From Opisthocomus hoazin (lineage: Eukaryota; Chordata; Aves; Opisthocomiformes; Opisthocomidae), in the NCBI RefSeq assembly GCF_030867145.1, contig NC_134418.1, positions 56,767,682 to 56,831,681 on the forward strand: 64,000 nucleotides of DNA, read 5' to 3'. Each line of letters opens with the position of its first letter. Position 1 is the stretch's first letter. The notes beneath the pieces are model-generated. The model searched no databases and was not told the DNA's origin. It worked only from the letters and a program-made list of their open reading frames with translations. Position numbers and translations under genes: made by a program. This document shows, one piece after another, positions 1 through 12,459 of the stretch.

Positions 1-842
1 AAGCAGGTTACATACATTCTTGCTTTGCAAGTCCTGTGAAACTGAGACAGTTTCATTTGTCTTGGGAAGCTCAGTGTCGGACAGACTGACAGAAGGTCTG
101 TTCAACAATTCTGAGAGGTTTTAAAAGATGTGGGGACATACGCCCCTCTCCTTCAGTTTTGAGGGGGAGCTGCTTTTCGAGACTCCTCATCCAGGAGCAT
201 TTTAAAAAACAAGTTAATTTCTGAAATGCAGGGTTTAACTCAGTTTGCTGTACAACATCCCTAGCTACCGCGCTTATCTTCTGGAGGCATTAATCATCTT
301 CCCCACCTGGATAAGAACAGTGGACCTGTAGGAACATATGTCCTCTGGAGCTAATTTTAAACGTAGTATTGACAAAGTCTTCTTTCCTAAGTTCATATAA
401 AGAATTAGAGCTAGACTAGATTAAGTATGTTCTCAGTATAAGCAACACAATCAAAAAAGTAATTCAGCCTCCAGGTCAAAAACAGGCACGGCATCCATGT
501 TGCTGCAGAATGAGAAAGCTATCAAATGCTCCTGTAACTGGCTGATCACCTGTAAATTCAGTATTTAGGAACTGAGCAGTAATTTTTGTAATATTAAAGT
601 CAGAATGAGACAGTGTATGTGTGTGTGTGTGTGCGCAAGTGAGCTGCTAATAGTCTTGATCTTTTTCAGAAGGGAAGTTTCTCTCTTTGATAATAAATGC
701 ATGGTAACAGGCAGTGGCTTTCACTGAAGCAGCAGAGCTCCACCTCCCAGCCACTTTGGGTTGGGCACTTGCCTTACAGTTAATTTCACCGTTGCTCCAA
801 TGAGAAACTCTGGAGTTGTAAATGGTGTCCTCTGAAAACTTC
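1..842. other. Intergenic, no recognised feature apart from a TG repeat
   Basis: AT-rich unique sequence up to the first CR1. Nothing coding is supported. Confidence 0.6.
618..633. repeat. (TG)n microsatellite
   Basis: Eight uninterrupted TG units, followed by a GC-containing variation. Confidence 0.9.
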
Positions 843-2057
843 TGAGACAAGGTTACAGCATTGGTGGATTAGGGGAGAGAAACTGATGTCATCTACCTGG
901 ATTTGAGCAAAGCATTTGACAGTGTCCCGTGTGAAACCCTTGTCTCTGAATTGGAGAGACGTGGATTTGGCAGATGGACCACTTGGTGGATAAGGAATTG
1001 GCTGGATGGCTGCACTCAAGGAGTTGTGGTCAATGGCTCAATGTCCAAGTGGAGACCAGTGACAAATGGTGTTCCTCTGAGGTTGGTATTCGGACCCGCG
1101 CTGTTTAACATCTTTGTCTGCAACATGGATGGTGGGATTGAGTGCACACTCAGCAAGTCTGCCAACGACACCAAGCTGTGTGGTGTGGTCAACACGCTGG
1201 AGGGAAGGGATGCCATCCAGAGGGACCTTGACAGCCTTGAGTGGCCTTGAGAACCTACATGGTTCCCCATGGGAACTTCATGAAGTTCAGCAAGGCCAAC
1301 TGTGCAAGGTCTTGCACATGGGTTGGGGCAATTCCCAGCACAAATACAGGCTGGGCGGAAAATGGGTTGAGAGCAGCCCTGCCAAGAAGGACTCGGGGCG
1401 GTTGGTTGGTGAGAAGCTCAACATGACATGGCAATGTTCACTCGCAGCCCAGAAAAGCAACCCTGGGCTGCATCAAAAGAAGTATGCACAGTGGGTCAAA
1501 GAAAGGGATTCTGCTCCTCTGCCCTGGCGAGACCCCACCTGGAGTCCTGCATCCAGCTCTGGAGCCCTCAGCACAGGAAAGATATGGACCTGTTGGAGCA
1601 GGTCTAGAGGAGGGTCACAGAAATGATCAGAGGGCTGGAGCTCCTCTCCTATGAGGAAAGGCTGAGAGAGTTGGGCTTGTTCAGCCTGGAGAAGAAAAGG
1701 CTTTGATTAGACCTTATTGCAGCCTTCTAGTACCTGAAAGTGGCACGTAAGAAAGCTGGAGAGGGACTTTTGACAAGGGCATGCAGTGATAGGACAAGGG
1801 GTAATGACTTCAAGCTGAAAGAGGGTAGATTTAGATTACATCCAAGAAAGAAATTCTTTACTGTGAGGGTAGTGAGGCAGTGGCACAGGTTGCCCAGATG
1901 AGCTGTAGATGCCCCTCCCTGGAAGTGTTCAAGACCAGACTGGACGGGGCTTTGAGCGACCTGGTCTAGTGGAAGGTGTCCCTGCCCATGGCAGGGGGGT
2001 TGGAACAGGATGACCTTTAAAGGTCCCTCCCAAACCAAACCATTCTATGATTCTATG
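843..2057 (+). mobile_element. CR1 LINE fragment, 5'-truncated, sense
   Basis: The translation begins within the reverse transcriptase (a DLSKAFDSV motif near 900) and runs to the CR1 3' terminus with two perfect ATTCTATG octamers at 2042-2057. The catalytic motif, normally FADD, reads SAND at 1158-1169. The frame has several stops and shifts, so the copy is dead and fairly old. Confidence 0.93.
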
Positions 2058-4380
2058 AAAAGCACCCTTCATTTTTGCTACTGCCTTTTTTTTTTCTTCT
2101 TTCTTGCTGGAAAATACCTAGCTCTGATAGTAACCAGCTGGATTGCTTTGATGGTTTGTTACGTGACAATGTGGGTTGTGTGTTGCAGCAAATAAAAAGA
2201 ATGGTCTCTTAGACTTTAACTGGGTCAGGAAATAGTACCATGCAATTTGGGAGAGGGTTATTTCCACAAAGATACTCCCCACCTGCCCCAGTAACACTTA
2301 GTTGGTGATCGTCTGTAAACTAGTCTAGACAGGGATAACAAAAAAGATGTGTAGTTAGAAAAAAATGTATGTTAAAAAAAAAATAAAACAGATATTGTAA
2401 CAGTAAACCCATTTTTATTTCCCTTTGATTACTTATAAAATCCCTGTGAAGAATCTCCTCTCACTCAGTTTTAGACAATATATTGTTTTTTTTTCACAAT
2501 ATCACGATTGTGATGCATTGAGACATGGATATAAAAGATTTTTTTCAGTAAATCTATACATTTTAAACATTAATATAAGAATTGATGCTTTGATTTAATA
2601 AGAAGCCATACATAGAAGTTAGCACTCTATTTTCCTTTCTTCTTCATTTACCCACATTTCAATACTGCAGAATATTTACTCTTGTGTAAAATTACTGACC
2701 AAGAAAGATTAAGATTTAGCATGTATCAGTAACAAATTTTTTTCATTTGGTATGTAAAACTGAGGAGACTGCATGGCCCAGACATAAAGTATGAGGTAGA
2801 AGTGAGGTATTCTTTGCATATTGGCAATCAGGGCCAAGTCGAGGCAGATACATAGAAGTAAAAAATTTGATATTTTAAAACACAAATGAAATGCCCAAAA
2901 TTAATCATACTGGCAAATGAAAAAAGAGTAAACAGAGTAAGTTGCATGTTTGAAACCTTGGGTTAAAACCCATTAAAAAAACATCCATAAAACATTCCTA
3001 GATTATTGTCTGATTTACTTATTCCTGTTGACTCTCTTAGTACTTGTTCCCTTTCCTTATTAGTTTTTGCTCTCTTCTTCATAATTTGAGTTCCACTGTT
3101 TTAATAACTTATTTATTCTCTCACTGCTGGTACTTTACACAATTTTGAGGTGGCTAGTAGCACCTTTTGTTGCAGTCAAGTACTTCTATGGGGATTCAAA
3201 ATCTATCATCATTGACCTGGGCAATCTAAGTGATTTCAGTACCTACTATGTCAGGATACAATTAAATATTTTGGACTATGAACTAATGCTTCAAGCCTCT
3301 AGGGAAGCCTGAAAGATCTAGCCTGGGCTGAAAGAATCAGAAACATGAAATGAGAATCATTCTAAAACCTAACATTTCCATGTTTCCATTAATTCATTAT
3401 GTCTTGCTTTGAAAAAAAATGGAAAATCAAATTCAAAGATCAAAGTCCACATAGCTTTCTAAACACAAACTAGCATTTCATCTAGATTATACATGTAAAT
3501 AAAGTTGCAGCTTGCTCCTAAGACATAAAAAGCAAAGGTCAGATGATGGAAATAAAGGGAAAAACATGTAAATCTGTTTGTTCTGCATTTCTTGGCAGCC
3601 GATACGTTCCGTATTCTGGTACTTGTTACGCAGAAAAATAGAACTGCCTATTGTGGATAACAGCAAAAAAGGCAAAGGACCAGTTCTGCTCCTCTTGAAA
3701 CTCCGTCAGTGTCAATGGACTTAAACCAGGAATTCATTTTTCAGGGGGCTTCAAGTCACCGCTTGAGGTTCGAGTGCGAACTTCTTCCTAGAAACGTTAT
3801 GCAGAGTCAGGCTGGCAGAAAGGCCAGATTAACTCTTTCAGCTGGAAAAATCCGGGACAGAGCAGGCCCTGGATTACAGTGCTAGGGAGAGCCAAGCTTT
3901 GGGAAGGAAGCTTAGGCTGAGGTTGACATGGTTATTGTCTTTGAATTACCAAAGGCCAGAGTGGTGCTCAGTTACCGAGTGCCAGAATGGGAGTAAATTT
4001 AGATGGTCCCTGGGGTATTTGTGTTTTGAGCAGTGAAGCAGGCTCCCTTCCCTCTATTGTACTGGTTGCACACCGAAGAGATGAGGCTTCCCTTCCTTCC
4101 CCTTCTGATAATTTCTGTCATCTTCTTACACTAAGAGAAAAATGGGGAGAAGACTGCAACCAGGGAACGGAGTGTAAACATACACGCACAAGTGGAAAAC
4201 CGCAACACGTTGTTCTTGCCTGTAACTATTCAGCTTCACGGTTGCTCTCCATCACCTGTGCAGCTAGCCAGGGATGCAGCCTGCATAGTTTGTTGAATGG
4301 CTATCCTAATTTTACCCTCTTCAAAGATTTTAAAGGGAAAAAACAGTCCCATAATTCTGGATTTTGATGCTACTTATTGG
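2058..4380. other. Intergenic, AT-rich
   Basis: No gene or repeat family recognised. It holds two adjacent WWCAAAG motifs at 3432-3445 that overlap a CAAAGTCCA string. Confidence 0.55.
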
Positions 4381-4512
4381 TAGAATCATAGAATCATTAA
4401 GGTTGGAAAAGACCTCTAAGATCATCAAGTCCAACTGTCAACCCAACACCGTCATGCCTGCTAAACCATGTCTTGAAGTGCCATAGCTACATGTTTTTTG
4501 AACACCTTCTAA
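4381..4512 (-). mobile_element. CR1 3'-end fragment, antisense
   Basis: It starts with the reverse-complement octamer CATAGAAT (4387-4394) and the typical AAGGTTGGAAAAGACC motif, then continues through the CR1 3' untranslated region until similarity fades near TTTTTTGAACACC. Only the terminal 130 bases or so remain, a typical severe 5' truncation. Confidence 0.88.
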
Positions 4513-5984
4513 GTCTTATGTCCCTTATAGGCAGTGTCTTTAAAACAATATGAATTGAACCTCTTTTTTTCTGTCCACTTTCAAAAACAGATAAAGCAAA
4601 GAGATGAGCTATCTTTGGTGCTAGCTTAATGTTCTTTTTCTCTGCTATGCAAGAGTGGGATACTAATTTGTTGTTTACCCACTTTTGTGAAAACTACATA
4701 TGGAATGTTATTTTTCTTCTTTCACAACAAACATCATGTCCCCTGCAAAGTTCACCTTTGTGGGCTGTCAGAAAGCAGTCATTAAGCTGACTTTTCAACA
4801 GAAAAACTGTTTCAATTAAAACAAATCAAAATTTTTTAAAAATCCCAGAAATGAAATCCATTTACAAAACAAAATGGTACATGTTTTTAATTTTTTTTTA
4901 TTTAGACATTCAGTTTATTTATATATTGCCAGTTATTGCAGGCGTATTGGAATGAAAGGATGAAGTTGATCAGGAATGATATTTAAAACGTTGTTTCATT
5001 AAGAAGAGAGATGTCCCTTATTTTGGGCAATTATTTATGAAGTCTACATTTTTTTTAGAACACAACCCAATTGGAGAGGCAGCTCATAAGTGATCAGTAC
5101 TGGATTCTTATTTTATCAAATGCAGTCATATTAGCCTGTTAATAGGACAGATTTTGACTCTAATGAACTAATCATTCAGCATAATTTCTTCTATAGCAGA
5201 TAAGGATTTTTTGCGATTATCACTTGATTCTACAGCAACAGACTTGTGCTAAAAAAACCTCTGTGGGGGTTTATGTTCTAGAAGACTTATCTCTTTATCT
5301 TTTAGTAGTTTTCTGAAATAAGGACAGGGAGTAAAATTGAGCAATCACAGTGAAGGAAGCAACCTCCCTAACTCCCTTTCTTGCAAAACAGAGACTCTGC
5401 TCTTTCTACAGGCTGTAATAAATAATCTGCTCTCAGAGAGACACCATCCTAGCTCCAAAAACATTTGTTTAAGGTAGGTTTGCAAGCCAAAGCAAGTGAT
5501 TGAAAATATTTTTACATTTGCTGTTTTATACAGTCTTCAGATGTGACTGCATTTATCAGAAAACACAAGATAAATGTCATAAACAGCAACCAGCTTTTCT
5601 CAGTACTTATTATAGCTAAGGTTGCACAATGGTTTCCATTCTAACTCTCTTCTCAGCCTCATATTTTTCTGCCGCTTTCATTCCTGAGAAGAGAATTTTC
5701 CTTACAGTTGTTTTTCTTTGGAAAATTTTAGTAACTAGGCTTCAATATTGCCAAGAATATTGCAAAGAAAATGGGTGTATGTAGACTTGCTAATTATAAA
5801 GTTTTTATTGTTTTAACAGCTCTTCAACATATGCAGCTGGGGGACAGAGGCTGAAATTTCAGCTATTTTCATATCAAATCAGCCATCTTTCTGGGTTTAC
5901 CGCAAATTCATGTTTTGGTTTGTGCATTGTAAACCTCTGGAAAACCACGTGCTGTGCACACACAGTGTAGCTCGCATACATCTT
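4513..5984. other. Intergenic, AT-rich
   Basis: No gene, repeat family or strong motif seen. Confidence 0.55.
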
Positions 5985-6078
5985 CCTTGCGGCGCTTCGT
6001 GCTGGGGAGCGCTCCGGTGGGGCCAGCAGCAGTCCTGCACTGGAGGAGCAGGAGGAGGAGAACATACCGCCTGACCAT
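5908..6078 (-). other. Small antisense open frame with signal-peptide-like start (speculative)
   Basis: The minus-strand ATG (6076-6078) is in good context (G at -3, G at +4). It opens a 56-codon frame starting MVRRYVLLLLLL, then a KRRK basic cluster at residues 28-31 and three cysteines. The pattern of hydrophobic start plus dibasic site resembles a small secreted prepropeptide. I do not recognise a family, and the frame sits in a CpG-rich patch where open frames arise easily. It is listed only so that it is not lost. Confidence 0.12.
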
Positions 6079-6160
6079 TGCTGCTCCTCTCGCTCCCGTC
6101 GGGGAGACCGGAGGGTTTAGCTTGTGGCCTCTCGGACGTGAGACGCGCACCTTTGCTGTG
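5985..6160. promoter_or_regulatory. Small CpG-rich patch upstream of DKK2
   Basis: Roughly 14 CpGs fall in about 170 bases, within otherwise CpG-poor DNA. It is unmethylated-island-like in composition but short. Function is unknown. It could be a distal regulatory element or a weak promoter. Confidence 0.4.
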
Positions 6161-6744
6161 TTTTGCTGAAACCTTCCCTTTTGGAAAGTACTTCTTTTTC
6201 TGATTGATGCTGAAATGTATACTGCTTTGGGAGCGCAGTCAGGCTGAGTTCGGTTCAGTGGCATAGTGGACATGTTTTGGAGAAAATAATGAAGGGGCTT
6301 AAAATAATTCACATTGACTGGTAGTTACGCTTGGCTTTTGAAGCAATGTTTATCGACAGTTATTAATTTTGGTGGGCTGGGAGTGTTTCCCTTTGCTTTT
6401 GTTGTCCTCCCAAGAAACTGGTGATTCCCACTCCAAAGGGTTAATGGCTGTCAGAGGGGCCAATTCAAACCCTGAACCATGAGCATCAAAGCCAGTCACA
6501 GCATGCTCTGTCGTTAATTAACTGTGACACCATCCTGGACTGTTTTAATCAGGAAAAGGAGTTATTTATGAGGAATAACAGTAATGTTCGGTACTCATCT
6601 TTTTGAAAAATAAATTAGCAGGAAAAAAATCATAAATACAGCTTTCAAAACAGTTTTATTGCATCATTTGCCTTCCTGCTCATGAGGAGTATGGCGTTAG
6701 GAATTGGACCCAAAAATACAGAAATCAAAGGATGTGATATTTCT
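6161..6744. other. Intergenic between two CpG patches
   Basis: Mixed composition. The part around 6420-6560 carries a CATCAAAG (TCF/LEF-like, 6484-6491) and a TTAATTAA string, and reads like possible conserved regulatory DNA, but nothing can be proven here. Confidence 0.4.
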
Positions 6745-7260
6745 TCTGTTTCCGTGGCCGGGGCTGCACGCTGCGAGCCTGCCTCTCTCCGGGCTGCGGT
6801 CGTGCCTCCCGCTCCGGCTGCAGCCGGGGCCGCCCGTCACGGCTCAGCTGGGCCAGACAGCAATTACAGCGGCAGCCGCGCTTGCTGACAGTTGCGAGGA
6901 GAGGGTAACCTTTAGAGGGAGAGGTGAACTGGGACCTCTTGACACGGCCAAGCGAGGCGGGCATGACGTCAGTGCAGGGATGCTTTGCTGCTGGCGTCAA
7001 GCTCCTGCCAGGGGACGTCTGTGGCAACAGCTCAGCGAGTGCTGCGCTGGCTTGCTCTAGTTGTTGGGTATGCCAGCAGCCCTGAGGAGCGATGCCAAGC
7101 CACTGCTGCCATCCCCATGCTGCGCTGGCAGCATGTCCCGCAGCACAGAGCGGTCAGGGATGAAGGCTGAGGAGGAGGACGGGCTTTACCCACCCGACAG
7201 CCTGCCGGAAGTGGCTTTCTGGCACTTTTGGGTTGCAGGGATAGCGCTACAGCTTTCACA
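6745..7260. promoter_or_regulatory. CpG-rich patch with a perfect CRE palindrome
   Basis: GC- and CpG-rich sequence with a full TGACGTCA site at 6964-6971. The CpG clustering is strongest at 6750-6900. It lies about 6-7 kb upstream of DKK2 exon 1 with no recognisable coding sequence. Open frames here are products of composition. Confidence 0.4.
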
Positions 7261-10200
7261 TGTCCGCTGTCAAGAGAGAAAGAAGAGGAGCAGCAGGCCA
7301 GCTCTTAGGGCGGTGGTCACATCTATGGATTTCAGTGCTGGTAGGAATATGGCATAAGCTCTAAGGAGTGTTTTGCCTGATGCTAATATAGAAATATTAC
7401 CAGTGGAGAAGGGTTTTGTGGTGACCTTAGCTGCATTAGCGTGGATTGCTGGAGCTCATACCCACCTGTCGTGCTCTCAGGTATCTCACATCCCAGCCTG
7501 TCCTTTGGGTGCTTTGCTGGGGCCACAGTCCCAGGACATGAAGCATTTGGTGGAAATTCTGGGGTGAGGGGATTCCCTTCTCCCCATCCTACAACCAGTG
7601 CCTGCACGCTCTTGCCCTTGTGTTGCCATGCAAAGCCTTCTTTGTGGTGGGGGGGGAAATTGATTGAAGGGATTTTGTTGTAAACTGAGTACAAAAATGG
7701 TGAAAAAGGAAAGAAATGAACCCAAAATGATCCCCATAGAGAGGTGCAGGATAGAAGGGGGGAAGGAACTCTTTAAATGTGCTTTTTTTTAAAAGTAAAT
7801 TTTGTATTATTGAGCTGGAGCCTTAGCAAAACTTGGTACTGCTTGATGGTCCTCATTGAATTTTTTAGTCAGAAATTCAATAAAGGACAGAGTAGGCCCC
7901 AGGGGCAGTGCTTAGGGAGATTTGGTCATATCCAAGTTGTGAGAGTTGCTGTAAGGGGCAATGGAAATTCAGTGCAGCTGGTGAGCTTGAAAAATAATAA
8001 CAAAAAACAATACACCTCTGTCATAGAATGCCTTTCATACAAGAAGTATCCCAAAATTCTTTATATAGAATCAAAAACAGATTTAATTTGAAGAACAGGT
8101 AATTATGTTTATTTAAGGGAAAGAAAAACATAGGACACTAGGTTAGACTAAAGCTGGTATAAATCAAAAACCGTTCAACTGAAGTCAAATGGCTTAAAAT
8201 ATAGATGCTGTAAAACACACAGCATTATAATCTGGCCCATAATATTTTGCATTTACAGTATGTAATTTTGGCCCTTTGGAGGAGTTCAGGTAAAGGATCT
8301 TCCCATTTTCATTGTATTTCCTTTTTGTCCTTAAATTGAATGAATTAATTTCTTGTGTTCCTTTATTTCTTACTTTTGTCTTGATTTCTATTATACTCTG
8401 GCTTTTCCAAATATTTCCTCCTTTAAAAAGTTTCAGAGACAAAAGGGGGGGGAAAAAGGCAAAAGGAAAAAGAGGAAAAAAGGTTACTCTTCCTTGCCTT
8501 TCCTGCCTCATAAAATCCCCTCTCCTCCAAGAAAAAACGAAAAAAGGGCTACAATGAATCTAATGAAACTCCCTAGCAAAGAATATCAGAGGGGAGTTCT
8601 TATAGAAAAATATAGTAGAAAAGCAGTTTAAGTGGTGATATTTTTGAATCAAAATACTAACAAATTGAAAATTTTTTGCCATTTTTTATTTTGGCAAGGG
8701 TAAGTAGTGAAACTGGAAAAATTCAACAGAAACCTTTGTTTGTTTAAGGCCACTTATTTTTTTTTCATTAAATTTATAAACAAATATAATTAAAAGAAAC
8801 ACCAAAGTGTTTGTAACACAGAAATATGTGTTCGGAACATTTAAACCCCCAACATCTATTCAAGGCATGAATGCCTGATATAGAAATAAATACAAGCTTT
8901 ACTCTGTTGTGTGTCTCCTCTTCATGGGTGCAAACAAGAAAAAACCAACCCCTACTTTCCTTACAGAAAGCATGCTAATTTAGACCCAAATAGATATAAA
9001 TGCATATTTCTGTATTGAAATACATATTTTTAAAACATTAAATGAGAACCGACTGCTTGTGGCTCACTGATGTAGTTCTCGGTGCTTGCAGCTGGAGGTC
9101 TCACTGGTGTTTAGTGAACGTTTGCCCTCTTGACTGTTGAGCTTTGTGCATGTGACTTGTAACCAGCACAGCCTCTCCTGCCTGCTGGCAATCTGTGGGA
9201 AGGACTGGCAGTTAAAGCTGAGCATGAGGGTCTTCAGACAACCTGCCTCCAGAGTTAGGGCGGAAGTGCCACCTCTGGAGGATCCCAGGAAGATTTGGGG
9301 TTGTGTACGCAATGGTCAGGAGAAGGTTCGGTCTCTGCAATGTGGTACTTGATGAGAGATTTCTAGTGACCATGCTGTGTGTTACGTAGCATTTGTCACT
9401 GACTGTGGTTTTCAGGGTAATGTGCCTTCCATTATTCCGTATGATTAGCTGCAAAATGTTTCTTTGGGCAAAAGACTGTATTGCTCTGAAATGTTTGAGT
9501 AACCACACACACGCGCAAAGCACGTGGGCCTTAGCTTCTCCAAACTGGGTACCCAAACTTAGCGGTGAGCTAAGTGGTAAACTCTTTCTGCCTGATCTTC
9601 AGTAGTGTGACAGCCTCTTCTTAGTGTACTTCATGCACTTGACTGCCACTGGTTTTGTAGCTGGTTCTGTGCTAGATCCTCCATGGTACTTCAGTGTTTT
9701 AGAAGTTCTTGGTGTCTCTCATAATCTAGGCTGTAGTGGTACAATCATAAATCAGAGATACTTCTTGGTATTTTTGCCTCCATAGCATCCTATTTGAGTA
9801 GATATTGTGAGGCAAATCTGCGTCTTGAAAGAATGTAAGAGTTGCTGCAGTGAGGAGCATAGGAAATCTGCACCTGGTTTTGGAAGTCTGTATTTGATCA
9901 GTTTGAAGTACTCAAGCCGTGGGCTGAATGCTAGTTTAAAGTGGGGGAAAAAAACCCAGCCAAAATACCAAATAACTTGTTTCTCTGCAAATATATCTAT
10001 GTATCACGCTTTTATTAAGGGAAAAAAAAACTCCTCCCCAACACAAGTTTAGTGTTGTGTCCATCTACTTCTGGTTTTTTTGGTCTTGAGCAGCGCGTTG
10101 ACGTGGCAGCAGTTGCGCTGCAGTGAAGTGGGTCATTGCCTTGTCTGGAGGGAACTATCTGTCAGGGCAGCAAAGGAAAACCTGTTTCTGTTTCCTCAGA

Positions 10201-12459
10201 GATGCTGCAACTGTCGTCTCTTCCAGAGCAGTGAGTTACCAGGTAGGTCTTGCCCTGCTGGAAAGATACCCACTTCCATTCCCATTAAATTTAAATTAAT
10301 GTCTAGAACCTTAGTTGAATCCAGCAGACTGAAGAACTTCATACTTAGCTGAACCCGGACTGATGTGAAAAAATTAATTTGGGCACCTGTTCTTAAGTAT
10401 CTGAAAAGCTTTGCACATTCCCCCCTGGTTTTCTTCAAATTTCTAGAGGTTATGAACATATGGGGACTTTGTTATTTGCATCAAAGGATTTGGAGTGCGG
10501 CTTGCTTTTTACATTTATAAATTTAAGTTATAATTTTAAGAACATATTCATAGATATATATTTAATTCCTTTAGACAGAGTTTACTTACAGCCTGGTCCT
10601 TTATGTGCTGCGTGCCTCTCTTTAATACCACACATGTCCATTTACTTCAAGAAGAGCTGAATGATACTTGCATGAGGTCATCATATTGTGTTTTTTATTG
10701 TCATGGATTCTCTTTGCGTGTCTCATCAGTTTATTTTGTTCCCTTTGTAATCCTCCCTTATTCAAAGCAACTCTAGTGGAGAATACTCCACCAATGACTT
10801 ATAAATTTCTGTTCCTTCCTGCGTAAGAGAAACACAGATGGATATTTTCTGAATTTTTTTTTAAAGACTCTCTGTCGCAGCCAAATGCTAACACAATACA
10901 CCATCTTGTAGCCCTCAGTGAAGCAAAAGACACGTGGGTGGAGGTATTTCTTGAGTGCACACAAGAGATAACATCCAAAAAATTCATAATTTGAGGGGGG
11001 TTGCTATTGCTGTCATGAAAGTTAACAAATAAGTCAGTTAATAGATTCAGAGCCCAGTGAAATATACCATAAATTCTGAGCTGTGTAAAGCATTTTGAAG
11101 AAAGGGGCTGTTTGAATTAACACAGCCTCCCATCTATTTTGATTAATAGCCGAGACCCACCCATAATTTTATCAAATGTCTTAGGGGTGAGAAAATGACA
11201 TTTTGCTTGTCCAGTTTTTGTGGTAATCCTGCAAAACCTGCTAACTCGATACTTTTGCCAGTTTGGTACCATCCACGACGCAGGATGGATCAGGGCTAAG
11301 GCTCTGTGGTGGCACATATGGAGAATACAACGAAGATGTGAATTGTAACTTCAGTGTTCTCTGCAGTCTATTTATCTGCAGCTAGAAAACAAAATGTCAC
11401 TAGGGCAGTCCCGGGTAATAGGAAGAGGAAACGCAGGGCTGACTTGTTATGAGAAATCAGGGGCCTGTTACCAGTTTCTGTTTCTCCATCTCAGCTGGAT
11501 GCTGTGTGAAAGGGTGGGTGGACCTCAGCCCTGCTGTATTTGTGCGTGAGGCTGCCTATGCAGGTGTGTGTAGACACTGCGTACGTACATCTTGAGTGGA
11601 TTGCGTGTTCCTCTGTGGCTGGGATTTTACCCATTGTGTGTGCATGTGGTGTTGATACAGCTTGCTGCCAGCTTTCTATGAAGTTATCTGTCAGAGGTTC
11701 TCCTGTGGCCCTGATAGCTGTTTGCTTTTGGGTTCGGGAGGGGTGAAACACCGGGAGGGCTGGATGTCGAAAAACAATCAAGAAGGACTGGCTTTTATCA
11801 GTTTCTTGTGAAATTGAAGATTGCTTTCTGGTCTTTTAGAAACATTTGCTTTCTGGTCTTTTAGAAACATTTTCTTACAAATGTCTTCAGGAATTGCCAG
11901 GCATGAATACAGAAGTATTATTTTCATTTATTTAAGGCTGCATAAAGACGGAAAAAGGAAATGTTGTGAAGGCGGCAAGCATTGGGATTTTTTGGTTTCG
12001 GTGTTTTTTTCCCCCCCAAACCAATTTTCTGAAGTCAAATGCTAATAAAACTGCTTCCATCTTCAAAACCAGTAAACACAAGCTCATCTGAAGCCCGAGT
12101 CAGAGCCAATGCCATGCTCTTTCGAACAGTTTAAAATACAATCTTGGGGGCTGATATGTCATTTCAGTGGGGAGAACGTGAAAATGCCCTGTGCGGTTCC
12201 CAGACGTGGCAGTGTCTGTAGATGTATGTGTGAGGCAGCAAGAGGGCTGCTCCTCTGCCACCTTTTGTCCCTTCCAACCCACTTTCACGTGTCCATGGGA
12301 AAGCCGAGGGCTTGTAGCTACTGCAGCACGCAAGTGCCCCATGGAGATGTTCTCCACACCAAGCCTTTTGCAGGTAACCGGGAAAAGTTCAGAGCCGGAG
12401 TTACCCCAGTTCTGCTAATTTCGCTCTCCGTGTCCCGGTTCACCCGCCTTTTCCCCGAA
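7261..12459. other. Upstream DKK2 flank, no genes recognised
   Basis: Mostly AT-rich unique DNA with a purine-rich stretch at about 8437-8482 and the 25-bp tandem duplication near 11.8 kb. Short open frames have no family resemblance. Confidence 0.55.
11821..11870. repeat. Perfect 2 x 25-bp tandem duplication
   Basis: The 25-base unit beginning TTGCTTTCTGG and ending AGAAACAT occurs twice in direct succession with no mismatch (11821-11845 and 11846-11870). The perfect identity suggests a recent slippage or duplication event. Confidence 0.95.

Noticed and set aside
3987..4367. 126-codon open frame upstream of DKK2
   Set aside because: No family resemblance, no CpG promoter and no splice support visible.
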